Below, in pieces: positions 7,358-17,800 of a DNA stretch of 64,000 bases. Below the pieces are notes generated by a model. The model ran no database searches. It saw nothing but the letters and a program-made list of their open reading frames with translations, and was not told the origin of the DNA. How positions within the stretch are numbered: the stretch's first letter is position 1; every line of letters starts with the position of its first letter. Position numbers and translations under genes: made by a program. Location of the stretch: contig OU744449.1 in the NCBI GenBank assembly GCA_916610825.1, forward strand, positions 7,088,243-7,152,242, in the 5' to 3' direction. The DNA comes from Haliclystus octoradiatus (lineage: Eukaryota; Cnidaria; Staurozoa; Stauromedusae; Haliclystidae).

Positions 7358-10300
7358 GTGATAACAATAATGATGCTGCTGCTTATGATGACGATGATAA
7401 TGATGATGTGGCTAATTTTGACCCGGAATTGGCTGCACGTGCTCTTTTCAAAAACATGACTATTGCTGATGATATTAGCACTCCTGTTGATGTTGAGCAA
7501 GTGAATACAAACCATGCTACTGCGCAGTCCTCCAGCACTATGATTATTGACTTTTCTCAAGCCTTCATAAATCCAACAGCAAGTGAAGACCTAGAAATTG
7601 ATATGCTTTACAAGTGTGAGGTATGTCACTTGCTTTTTGTGGACGAACAGCAGCATTTAAATCACGTGGGATGCCATGATGTTAAGCGACCACACATGTG
7701 TTCATGTTGTGGTAAGTGCTACGCCAAGAAAACTCAACTCGAATTGCATGTACGTCATTGTCGTGACATACTCGACCAGCATTTTGATGATACCAAAGTA
7801 CAGCAGGGTGGGTCCGGAGTGAACGTTGAGAGCACTGATGATGGATCTACTTACAATGCCGATCTACCACCAACGGTGAAAAAATCTTCCCTAAACAAGA
7901 CAGCCATTGTGTATACGAAAGATTTTGGTCCGAACAATGTCAGTAATTCTTTGTTTCACTTCAAACAGATGGTTTCGTTATTCTCCGACGTTATTGCCAG
8001 AGAATGCCGTGAGAGATCTGCGATCAAGTTTTTCATTTCAACATCGGTCATTTTTCACAAGTCTGATGATGTGAACGAAGTGACTGATCCCCCAGTTGTA
8101 TTCCGTTCGGAAGTTTTTCGCCTGCTCAGACTGGATAAGAAATTGGATTTCTTTCTTGATGTTTCTCATGATCAACTACTTAATAAAATTGAGCAGTACC
8201 AACAAAATGGCTCCTCTTGGGTTTTCAGCCATTTCGAGTCTCTCGACGTTGGCATAGTGTCCTACGAACCTTTGCGTGGATCGTCGTTTGTTAGCTTACC
8301 TGATGAATTGGCGGCACGGAAAGCCACAGTCAACGTCAAGAATAATGACAACCGTTGTTTCATGTGGGCAGTTCTAGCAGCTCTATATCCCACCAAGATA
8401 AATCAAAATCGTACAGCAAGTTACAAGAGACATGCAAGAACTTTAAATTTTGGAGATTTAACCTTTCCAATAGAATTAAAAGACATTGATAAATTCGAAG
8501 AAATGAACTTGATATCTGTGCATGTCTTTGGTTATGAAGATAGAAAGATTGTCCCACTGAGGATTTCCCACAATCAACACACTTCTCGCCATGTGAATTT
8601 GCTGATGATTTCCGATGACTACACTCCTATAGAAGACGAAGAAGTTGAAGGTGAACAACATGAACGTAGAAGATACATCGATAATTTCGACAATCAGATG
8701 GATATTGATGTGCAGAACCGACAAAGAAGTCATTACGTCACAATTGATTCCCTGAGCAGGCTCCTAAGTAAACAGCATAACAAGCGGAAATCGAAAACAC
8801 ATTTCTGTCAATATTGCTTGCATGGATGTTGGTCAGCGGAAGTGTTGGAAAAACATATTGATCGATGTAAAAAGCACAATGCTCAACGCGTCCGATTACC
8901 CTTGAAAGGTGACATTAATAAAAGAGACATAGTGCAGTTCACAAAGTTGGAAGCTCAGATGCGTCTTCCATTTGTGTTTTACGCTGATACGGAAAGTCTC
9001 CTCATCAAGACAACTGACCAGAACGTCAGCAGTGGAGGTTCAACCAAAGTCGTTTCTCAACACGTGGCATGTGGATACGGACTTATCCTTAAATCGTCTT
9101 GTGAGGAATACACGGAGCAACCAGTGGTTTATAGGGGTCCAGATCCTATGACACATTTTCTAGATACCTTAGCTGAAAAGTTGGAAAAAATCAAAAATAT
9201 TGTACGTAATCCAAAGAAAATGATCCCCTTAACACCGTATCAACAGAGGACGCATGATGCTGCACAGAACTGCTACATCTGTGGTAAATGTGGATTTTCG
9301 TTATCTAATAATAAGGACGGGAGGCACAAGGTCATGGACCATGATCATATCACCGGACATTATCGTGGTGCAGCCCATTCTAATTGCAATTTGCAATACC
9401 GGCTTGATCAGGATCGCATTAAGATCCCTGTCGTGTTTCATAATTTGAGGGGATATGATGCTCATCACATCATGGGTTCTGTGACTGAGCGTCATGGAAA
9501 AGTGATTGAGTGCATTCCCCTCGACATGGAAAAGTACATTACTTTTAAAATCGGTGGAGCCACTTTCCTGGACTCGATGCAGTTCATGCCATCGAGTCTC
9601 AGTTCTTTGGTGGACAATTTGTCAATGGAACAGTTGAAGACGTTGCGTTGTTACCTGGAAAAAACAGACATGTCTGACGATTTTGTTAATGAGGCGATGA
9701 AGCTGATGAAGAGAAAGGGCGTGTATCCGTATGAATATATGGATAGTTGGGCACGATTCGATGAGTCTTCCCTACCACCAGCAGAATCGTTTTACAGCTG
9801 CATTACAGAAGAAGGCGTATCTGAACAGGATTACCAGCACGCTAAGAACGTCTTTGAATCGTTTAATATGAAAAACTTGGGAGAGTATCATGACTTTTAT
9901 CTCCTGACGGATGTGGTGTTGTTGGCAGATGTGTTTGAGGCGTTCAGAGACACTTGTCTTCAGCATTACGGACTTGATCCGTGCCACTTTTACACTTCGC
10001 CCGGTATGGCTTGGTGTGCAGCTTTGAAGATGACAGGTGTCAAGTTGGAGCTCTTGTGTGACGTAGACAAGCATCTGTTCTTCGAAGAGGGCCTCCGGGG
10101 TGGTGTGGCAGTGATTTCACATCGTTATGCCAAAGCAAATAATCCCAGATGTCCTGAGTACAATTCCAAAGATCCTACATCTCATTTGGTTTACTGGGAT
10201 GCAAAGTGAGTGTCATGTGTTGGCATCGTATCTGTTTTATTGTCTGGTCTGCATGAAAATAGATGTCTAATCGAGCGCTTTTATTCTTCTCTTTTCAGTA

Positions 10301-11662
10301 ATTTGTACGGCTGGGCCATGTCAGAGCCACTTCCAACTGGAAAATTTCGCTGGCTTTCTGAGTCGGAAATTTCCAGTTTGGATTTTGGCACCGTTTCTGA
10401 TGACAGTGAAATCGGATACGTACTGGAATGTGATCTAGAATATCCTCCGTCTATTCATGATCAACATTCCGAGTACCCGTTGGCTCCAGAAAAGATGGTC
10501 ATCACTCCCGACATGCGCTCCCCATGTCACAACTATGTACTCGATCAAGAGAATGGATCGTTCACAACTAGAACATCAAGTTCTGCAAAGCTCGTTCCGA
10601 ACCTCCGAAACAAAGAAAAGTACATTGTACATTATAGAAACTTGAAGTTTTACCTCGATCATGGTATGATACTTGGAAAAGTTCACCAGGTAACCATGTC
10701 ATCATTTATTGAGAGATTGAGCTTTACGTTGTGTACAATTACTTTCAATAACAGTCGTTTTCATTTACTTCCTATATCTTTAGGTATTGTCATTCTCACA
10801 GTCTGCTTGGTTGAAGGTGTTTATTTCATTTAATACAAGTAAACGCGCCCAAGCAAGTAACGAGTTTGAAAAAAACTTTTTCAAGCTTGCCAACAACAGT
10901 TGTTTTGGCAAAACGTGTGAGAATTTACGAAATAGAAGGACAGTAAATCTGGTAACAAATCCACAGAGTTTAAAAAAATTGGTGTGTAAGCCGACTTTCA
11001 AATCCTTTAGAATATTTCATCAGAATTTATGTGCCGTAGAGAGGGCTCAAGCCGAACTGTATTTGAACAGACCTCTTTATGTTGGATTTTGCATCCTTGA
11101 CTTAAGTAAACTGCTTATGTACACCTTTCATTACGATTACGTGAAGAGGAGATATCCTGGGCAGAGATCTAAACTGTTGTTTACAGACACCGATTCGCTA
11201 GCTTATACTATTGAAACGGAAGATATTTATTCAGATATGGCAGAAGACCACACCCGTTTTGATTTTAGTGGCTATCCATCTGACCATCATTGCTATTCCA
11301 CGGAGAATAAAAAGGTTATTGGAAAATTTAAAGATGAACTTGGTGGAAAGCCTATGTTTGAATTCGTCGGGCTTAGGGCCAAGCTTTATGCTTTCAACTT
11401 TGAGGGGAAAGAGGTGAAAAAAGCTAAAGGTGTAAAGAAGACCACTATTCAAAAGCATCTGTCTTTTGAGGACTACAAAAGATGTCTCTTCGATTCAATT
11501 ATTGTTATTCGTAGTATGACCCAGATCAGGTCTAAAAATCATAAACTACAAACTGTTACCATGACAAAGAAAGCCCTCGCGTCGTCCGATGATAAGCGGT
11601 ACTTGCTGGCAGACGGAGTAACGTCACTGCCATACGGACACAAAGACATTTCTATAGAATAG
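6794..11662 (+). CDS. Protein-primed type family B DNA polymerase of the Polinton, spliced
   Basis: Replicative polymerase of the element. Exons 6794-7186, 7303-10205, 10299-10689 and 10784-11662 join in frame (1521 residues) across introns of 116, 93 and 94 bp with GT-AG ends. N-terminal C2H2-like fingers (YRCQSCQKRF, FKCPTCLVDF, HMCSCCGKCY) lead into an acidic Asp run. Exonuclease motifs follow: FYADTESLL, HNLRGYDAHHIM and YLLTDVVLLADVF. Between the first two sits an HNH-like segment (CYICGKCGF, MDHDHITGHYRGAAHSNC). Polymerase motif A (DANNLYGWAM) spans intron 2. FEKNFFKLANNSCFGKT and FTDTDSLAY (motif C) follow. The first ATG in the open frame is at 6794; the frame is open upstream to a TTG only. 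The gene looks functional. Confidence 0.9.
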
Positions 11663-11840
11663 CGTAATTATATGATCTAGAATGATCTAGAATTGATTTG
11701 TAAATACATAAAGAAACATTTCCAGATATAACTCATTAATCCCTTTGTTAGTATATTTCTCTTTTACTTGAAAAAATACAATTTATTATTACATTATATC
11801 ATGATTATTTTTTTTTTGTAAAACTATATTGGATTCCCAT
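11663..11840. other. Intergenic gap between convergent genes, with a minus-strand poly(A) signal
   Basis: AT-rich spacer between the polymerase stop and the stop of the convergent minus-strand gene. AATAAA on the minus strand (plus 11782-11787) lies about 55 bp past the minus gene's stop and probably serves it. Nothing else is seen. Confidence 0.45.
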
Positions 11841-12686
11841 CTATTCTATCTTTACTGTTGTTGAATCTTTCTTCTCGGGTTGTTCTTCTTCCACATTAAT
11901 CTCATCTGACTTTGCCATGCTCCTCTTGACAGCGTCAACCCACTCGGGATCACGAAGTAGATCGACTTTATGCAAGTAGAGTCGTTTGGTATTTATTGCC
12001 ATAGTTTCATTCTTGCTTAGAAATGAAAACAGTTTTGCGTTGGCGAGTTCCTCGTCGACACGATTGATCAAGTCGTAGAACGTGGTGTCTATCTGGGCTT
12101 CAAAGTCAGCCATCAGACATAGATCATGATCCTTCTGGGATGGGCAGTCGTTCTGACAACCATAGCACAAATCTTTCACGACGTCTGGAAAAATCTTCAA
12201 CATCAGCTCTGCGTAGACAGTGGCCATTTCTAATCTATGTCTCGATTGCCATGATGTAAGTTCCAATTCATCCACTGTTAGATGTGTCACTGGCACTTTT
12301 TCATCTTTGTCTTCCTGCATCTCCATCTGTATACTCGTATCACCCATCCTATCTACTTCGACTTTCTGTAATTGTTTACTGTAAGTCTGAAAAGATCTCT
12401 TGATAGAGTTTAGTGCTCTGATAATGTCAGGGATGCTTGAAGCGTGTAATAGAATTGATCCCATTTCAGTACCATTGTTGTTACTTTGTTGCATCAAGGC
12501 ATATAATCCTTTAGTTCTATTCTGTTCATCTACATGAGCCGTTACATCCACATTTGTGTAAGAGGATTTTGTGCTTCTCCATGATTTTAGCATTTTCTTA
12601 AATAGGCGCGTATCTTTCTTTCTTCTAAGTGTGTCTCTTGCCCTATCCTGGCTTGCATGAATCCATTCTGGAACAGCTGAAGCCAT
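11841..12686 (-). CDS. Polinton-associated protein with Cys-rich signature, unknown function
   Basis: A 281-residue protein. The N-terminal part is basic (RDTLRRKKDTRLFKKMLKSW). The centre is acidic, and the C-terminal part holds a Cys-rich patch LCYGCQNDCPSQKDHDLCLM, a signature I associate with a protein found repeatedly in animal Polintons and related proteins of unknown function. The patch may bind zinc. ATG at 12684-12686, with a TATA-like TATAAATAG (minus strand) 65 to 73 bp upstream. It is convergent with the polymerase gene. No role can be read from the sequence. Confidence 0.6.
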   Translation of the reverse strand: MASAVPEWIHASQDRARDTLRRKKDTRLFKKMLKSWRSTKSSYTNVDVTAHVDEQNRTKGLYALMQQSNNNGTEMGSILLHASSIPDIIRALNSIKRSFQTYSKQLQKVEVDRMGDTSIQMEMQEDKDEKVPVTHLTVDELELTSWQSRHRLEMATVYAELMLKIFPDVVKDLCYGCQNDCPSQKDHDLCLMADFEAQIDTTFYDLINRVDEELANAKLFSFLSKNETMAINTKRLYLHKVDLLRDPEWVDAVKRSMAKSDEINVEEEQPEKKDSTTVKIE

Positions 12687-12750
12687 GGTCGTAGTTTGAG
12701 TCCTGTCTACTGTAACTGTGCTTGTAAAGCTATAGCTGCTGGATTGTATT

Positions 12751-12759
12751 CTATTTATA
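12751..12759 (-). promoter_or_regulatory. TATA box for the 281-residue Polinton gene
   Basis: TATAAATAG on the minus strand, 65 to 73 bp upstream of the gene's ATG, which fits a core promoter with a short leader. Confidence 0.5.
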
Positions 12760-12889
12760 CTCAGAATAACACCCGAATGAGGTTGAATATATGCTAGAAC
12801 ATGCTCAACACTACTTTATGAAGCTGTGATATGGGTATCCTGTATATATTTAGACATGACCTCATCTGTCTAATTTATTCTATTCTCAG

Positions 12890-13145
12890 TACAAGATCAC
12901 GTAATATATTTTTGTACTTCCTGTACCCACATTCCTTCGTCGTATGATGCCTATTTTTAGACTAGAATCACATGATATTCATCTACTTCCTGTACCCACA
13001 TTCCTTCGTCGTATGATGCCTATTTTTAGACTAGAATCACATGATATTCATCTACTTCCTGTACCCACATTCTTTCGTCGTATGATGCCTATTTTTAGAA
13101 TGAAGATCACGTGATGTCTACGTGTTTCCTGTACCCATATTCCTT
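12890..13145. repeat. 69-bp tandem repeat, about four copies
   Basis: The word TACTTCCTGTACCCACATTC recurs at 12915, 12984 and 13053, exactly 69 bp apart, with a fourth, diverged copy near 13122. Copies 2 and 3 are almost identical. Each unit also holds an AGAATCACATGATATTC-like segment. The array sits between the last Polinton gene and the broken hAT gene, so it may mark the subterminal part or edge of the Polinton. Confidence 0.85.
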
Positions 13146-13174
13146 TGATCGTGCGAGCCCCTGTTTTATACTAC

Positions 13175-14332
13175 TTACAACTTATTGATAAAAATCTTAA
13201 AGTGGTTAATTCCATTAATATTTTTTATAGCGTCATTGACAGCAAGTTCTAGTCTGTGGTTTACACAATGCCACGTGATAATAGTAGGAAAATCCTTCTC
13301 TAATAAAGTTCGAATTCCAGATTTTTTACCAGTGAGCACACTGGCACCATCTGAAGTAAATCCGCGTAAATGATTTTTCAAATAGTCAATATCAAACCCA
13401 TATTTTTTTAAACAAAGAAGCAGGGCTTTATAAATGTCACAGGCTGCTTCACCATTATCAAGTTCAACAAGTTCAAGGAATAAAAATTGGGGTTCATTTC
13501 CATTGACCAGCTGTGCTTTGATGTAGATAATCAATGTAGATTTATCTGATGTTGTAGTAGATTCATCTATTAGCACCGATATCATTCCATCTGCTGTCCT
13601 AATTGCCTTGCAGACCCTTGCTCGCATCTCTTCGGCTATATGGTCAATTATAGAGGTGGCAGAATGTCTCGAGTGCAGGCAAATACCCATGTCCAATCCA
13701 TTCTGTTCTTGTAACTTAATTATATCACTCATGTCGTTTAATGGCCTGTCATGCTTTGCTATGTAATAACTACTGCGAAATACTCTAAGGGTTGATTCAA
13801 TATCTTTTTTGTTCATTTTGTTTATATGACCAGGCATTATATCCAAGCCAGATTTCATGATAATTTCTTCCGCTTTTAAATGAGCATCAGAGTGGAGATG
13901 TTTAAAAATCTTTTTACGTAAAGAAGTAAGATGTGCTTCGCGAGAATTACCACTTTGAGTAACAGTTCCTTCTTTCCATTCTTTACTCAAATACAGACCT
14001 TGCGTTTTGTAAATTGCTAAGTCTTTGACCCTCGAACAAGAGCTACAACCCAATTGACCATCCTTCGCTATCAGCCACGGATATGAATTTTGTTTTTCTT
14101 TCCACATTTCTACTGTCCATGCGTTGGGCTGATGGGCGACACTCAATGTATGGCTTGGCCCAGGTGTAGGTGTAGTACTATCGGTTATGCTAGCTTCGTC
14201 ATCACTTGTTAAACCCAAATCGCTTGTACCTGTATTAAAATCCGATGGTTCTTCTTGACTATAATTAACAGGACTATCCTCTACAGAGGTACGTTTTGTG
14301 AAAAACCCGCTTAGTTTTGATTGTTTAGACAT
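13175..14332 (-). pseudogene. hAT-family transposase, C-terminus missing
   Basis: A 385-residue frame with hAT transposase features of the KIAA1586/ZNF862-like kind: an N-terminal SKLSGFFTKR-type start, a BED-like Cys pair (GCSSCSRV), and the first parts of the RNase H fold (ISVLIDESTTTSDKSTLIIY; GFTSDGASVLTGKKSG; WHCVNHRLELAVNDAI). The family usually continues for several hundred residues through an insertion domain to a C-terminal dimerisation domain. Here it stops after FKIFINKL. The break lies just upstream of the 69-bp tandem array. The sequence at the break (TTGTAAGTAG) also resembles a splice donor, so an intron is an alternative to truncation. ATG at 14330-14332. Confidence 0.75.
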
Positions 14333-14757
14333 TACAATTTAAATATTGCAATCTCATACAGCGTAACTTACTTTGCTTTAAACAGTTCACAAGGAATGGC
14401 ACAGGCAGCGTAAAAAATACTAACTACTTTGATTGTTTGAAACATGATAAGACACAAAGGGCTACCAGTCTAGACAAAAAATCAATATTGCTCATCATTT
14501 AATTAATAGGATAGAGTCATTAATTCATTTCCTCAAATTACAAAACTATTATATTTTACAAATCTCAATTCAAATTATAATATAGTGAAACTCCCCCTTA
14601 TAAATATTAAATATTTATCGTTGTATTTCTTGATTTCGAAATTATTATATTGTTTAAATTCAAACTATAATATTCAATTAAGTTTAACAATATTTCTCGG
14701 AACAGTTAAGCAAACACAGACAAATAAACACATTAAACTTCAATTTAACTATAAATA
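14333..14757. other. AT-rich gap upstream of the hAT gene
   Basis: No coding sequence recognised. A TATA-like CTATAAATAG at 14750-14759 faces the plus-strand MULE gene and may be its promoter. The hAT terminal repeat was looked for here and not found. Confidence 0.3.
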
Positions 14758-14761
14758 GTGA

Positions 14762-14821
14762 GGGAACGGCGTTCCCCCGGAAAAAGTAGTGGGGGAACGC
14801 CGTTCCCCCGCGTTCCCCCAC
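14762..14821. repeat. GC-rich inverted motif pair (GGGAACG..CGTTCCC)
   Basis: Two near-palindromic GC-rich words, GGGAACGGCGTTCCCCC at 14762-14778 and GGGGGAACGCCGTTCCCCC at 14791-14809, are inverted relative to each other. A third half (GCGTTCCCCCA) follows. They stand out sharply in AT-rich surroundings just before the first MULE exon and could be a terminal repeat or a binding site. Confidence 0.55.
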
Positions 14822-14829
14822 CAAAACAT

Positions 14830-17800
14830 CACTGGGAACTACGCTGTTGTGTAAACGAAATATTGCCGTTTGAAGGTAATTTTGAGGTTGTTAATGTATC
14901 TGGGAAAACAAGTAAATTTATAGCAGTGATCCACGCTAACTTGAAAACTCAGGAAGATGTTAAACTATTTGTGGATGATTATGGTATAAAAAATGGTGAA
15001 ACACTACGCATTACTCGAAGACGAGAAAATACAGGTAAGCCTACTGTAATTATTGATAGATAGATAGTTCGTTTATTATAGACATAAAAACTTTGTGATA
15101 AGTATAGGATGTTTTTAATTTAATAATTATAATTATTACATTGACATTTTACTACTGTTTTGATTAGTATAAACTTCCTCCTCATTCTCATTCCTCGCAC
15201 AGGTAGGCTAATTATTGACTCATACTGTGAGGACAGGGTTTGCAGAAGACCATGCATGCATTAGCTTTGTTTTTGCTAGATGTTTGATGTTTTGTACTAA
15301 AAATAAGAAAGATTAGCTTGCTATGTAGTATATAAGCTCTGGAAATATACATTTGTGTATAATACGCAATAATTAGCCTTAAAGCCTAGCATGCAAAATC
15401 TCCTATCCACTGTAAAGTTAATTCATGTTGATAAAAGTAGTCGCAAATAAACGACCCAGAAGACTCATAGTTACAGCCTACTTTGAGAGAAAAGGGATGA
15501 TATTCTGAAAACGTTTAGACCTTGGATGTATTATATTATCTAACTGGCTACGCAGTAAGAACAATTGAAAGTACAATGACAACATAATTTAATAATTTCA
15601 TATTCCAGCAGAATGTCAACAAATGTTGAGAGATCCTTAATGGAGCTAGAATCCAGGATGTAACAAATTAATGACTAATCAGCTTCCTAAATTAATTTGA
15701 TACTGTAATAATGGGCAAAATACAGACATGCTTGATGTATCCAAAATGTGTGACAGTTTAATCACAAACATAATTGTCATTTATAAGAAAATCATAGAAT
15801 CATCATCTACAGATGTAGATGTTAGATATTGACAATGAGATCAAAAATTATTTATTACTATCATTATTTAAATTGTACTTTCGAGTTTGAGCATTTTCAT
15901 GCAAATGCCATTAATAAATATAAAAACTAAGAAGAAATGTAGCCTGAAGCTTTGCATAAAAACTCAATAGCAAACAAGTAATGTCTACTGCTGTGATATT
16001 ACTTATTTCCGTGTAGCCTAACTCAAACGTTCTGGTCTGTATATGTCTTTCTCATGTTGATAAATCCCCAAGCTTCAATTCCTCTTAAATTTTTTTAACA
16101 CATATGTATTTTATTTGGTTGGCATATAAATTTTATTGCCATGCAATGTAGTCAGGGGGTTTTCTTTTACTTCCATAATAGATGGAAATGGCCTTTTATC
16201 TTTTCCCTCGACAATCCCCACATTGGAGAGAAATGCACAATATAAGAAGCAGGCATAACAAATCAGTACTCTAAACAACACCCAACGCTTTATTCAATAC
16301 TATACGTTATAACATAACGCAACAGACAGACAAATTATAAAAATCAACCATTGGAGTCAAGTAAAGTATTGATGATAGTTGCTGCGTGCGCCATAAGGAT
16401 GAACCTCAATTGATCATGTGATTCTAAAAGAGGCTAACAATAGGCTACAACAATGGGCTTTCAGACCATTTCTATTCTATTTAGGCCTGCAAGATGTTAT
16501 AAGTGATGATTATGAGGATATATTAATTCCCTATGTATTTGAAATCTGTGTCTTTCATGTCAGGTATTTACAAGCTTGTTGAGTATTACTGTTGCCAGCA
16601 TAACACAAGGAATGAAAGTACACGCTCTACAAGCAAGATCCTGGTAGAAAATCCATGCAAGCGTTTGAAAAACACCAATTGCCCATTTTCATTAACTGTC
16701 AAAGTGCTAAAAGATACTGAAACCGTCAACCACAAACTCCAGTCTGTTATAGAATTAGAATGGGATCATAATCACGCTGTTACTTCTTTTCATGCTATGA
16801 GCTTCAAGGATATACAATCATCTGTTGTATGTGACATTAGATCTCTTTACGAAGAAAGGCATATGTTGCCTGGTGCAGCCTATAAATACTTTTTATCTCA
16901 AGCTAGAAGTGAATGCTCATCGATGCAAGAGATCCAAGAAAGGCTTGCCGACCGTTCTGTTGTACCGAGACGAGCCGATTTTAATGCTATTTATAATCAC
17001 TTCAAATCTGAAAAATATGGTACAGGTTGTTTGGCTGATATGTTTGCTATTTTGGAGCAGAAAATTGAAAATTTGAAAAAAGAAGAATGTGGTTATATAA
17101 TTAACCATCAAAGATTTGATGAAGAGCTGCAACAGCCATTCATTTTAACCGTTATCTCTCCTCTAATGCAAAGAGTCCACAATAAGGTAAGTTGTAATAT
17201 TAGTCACTGTTTCAAAAATTTCACAATGGTGCCTAATTATAAGCCTACATTGAAATTTGAGCTGGAAATCCCCTGAACATCAAACAACAATTGACTGTAC
17301 TTTATAATCCCCTTAGTTGTGACATTTGGTCAATAATTAAAAGCTCTTCCTGGTAACATGTCTGCTAATTTTCAATGAACAATTTCCCTGAACAGACGCT
17401 CCGAACGAGAGACTGCAAAACGTGACTGATGAAATTCATGAACGTTATGTTATAGAATGTGTCCGTTTAGTCAACGTTTCTTGAATTTATGAACAAATAC
17501 TTCTGGTTTACAAACAATAAGTCATTATTTAATGCTCATGGGCTATTCATACACAGTTAATGAATTGGTTTACACAAGGGTATTGAGAGATATGTGAAAA
17601 CATAATAAAAATCAACAACAAACTCCAGACGGTCATAGAACTAGAATGAGATCATAACCATGCTGAACATTCATCTTTCCATGCTATTCCATGCTCTAAG
17701 TGTTTAGCTGGTTATGGTTTGAAAGATTTTACTGAGTTCATGAACTTCAAAAACTACCATGAACCTCATGAACTGTTCATGAAATTGGGTCATTTAATGT

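Noticed and set aside
7258-7560. Minus-strand ORF rich in isoleucine opposite the polymerase
   Set aside because: It is the complement of the Asp-coding GAT repeat and of a coding exon; no independent support.
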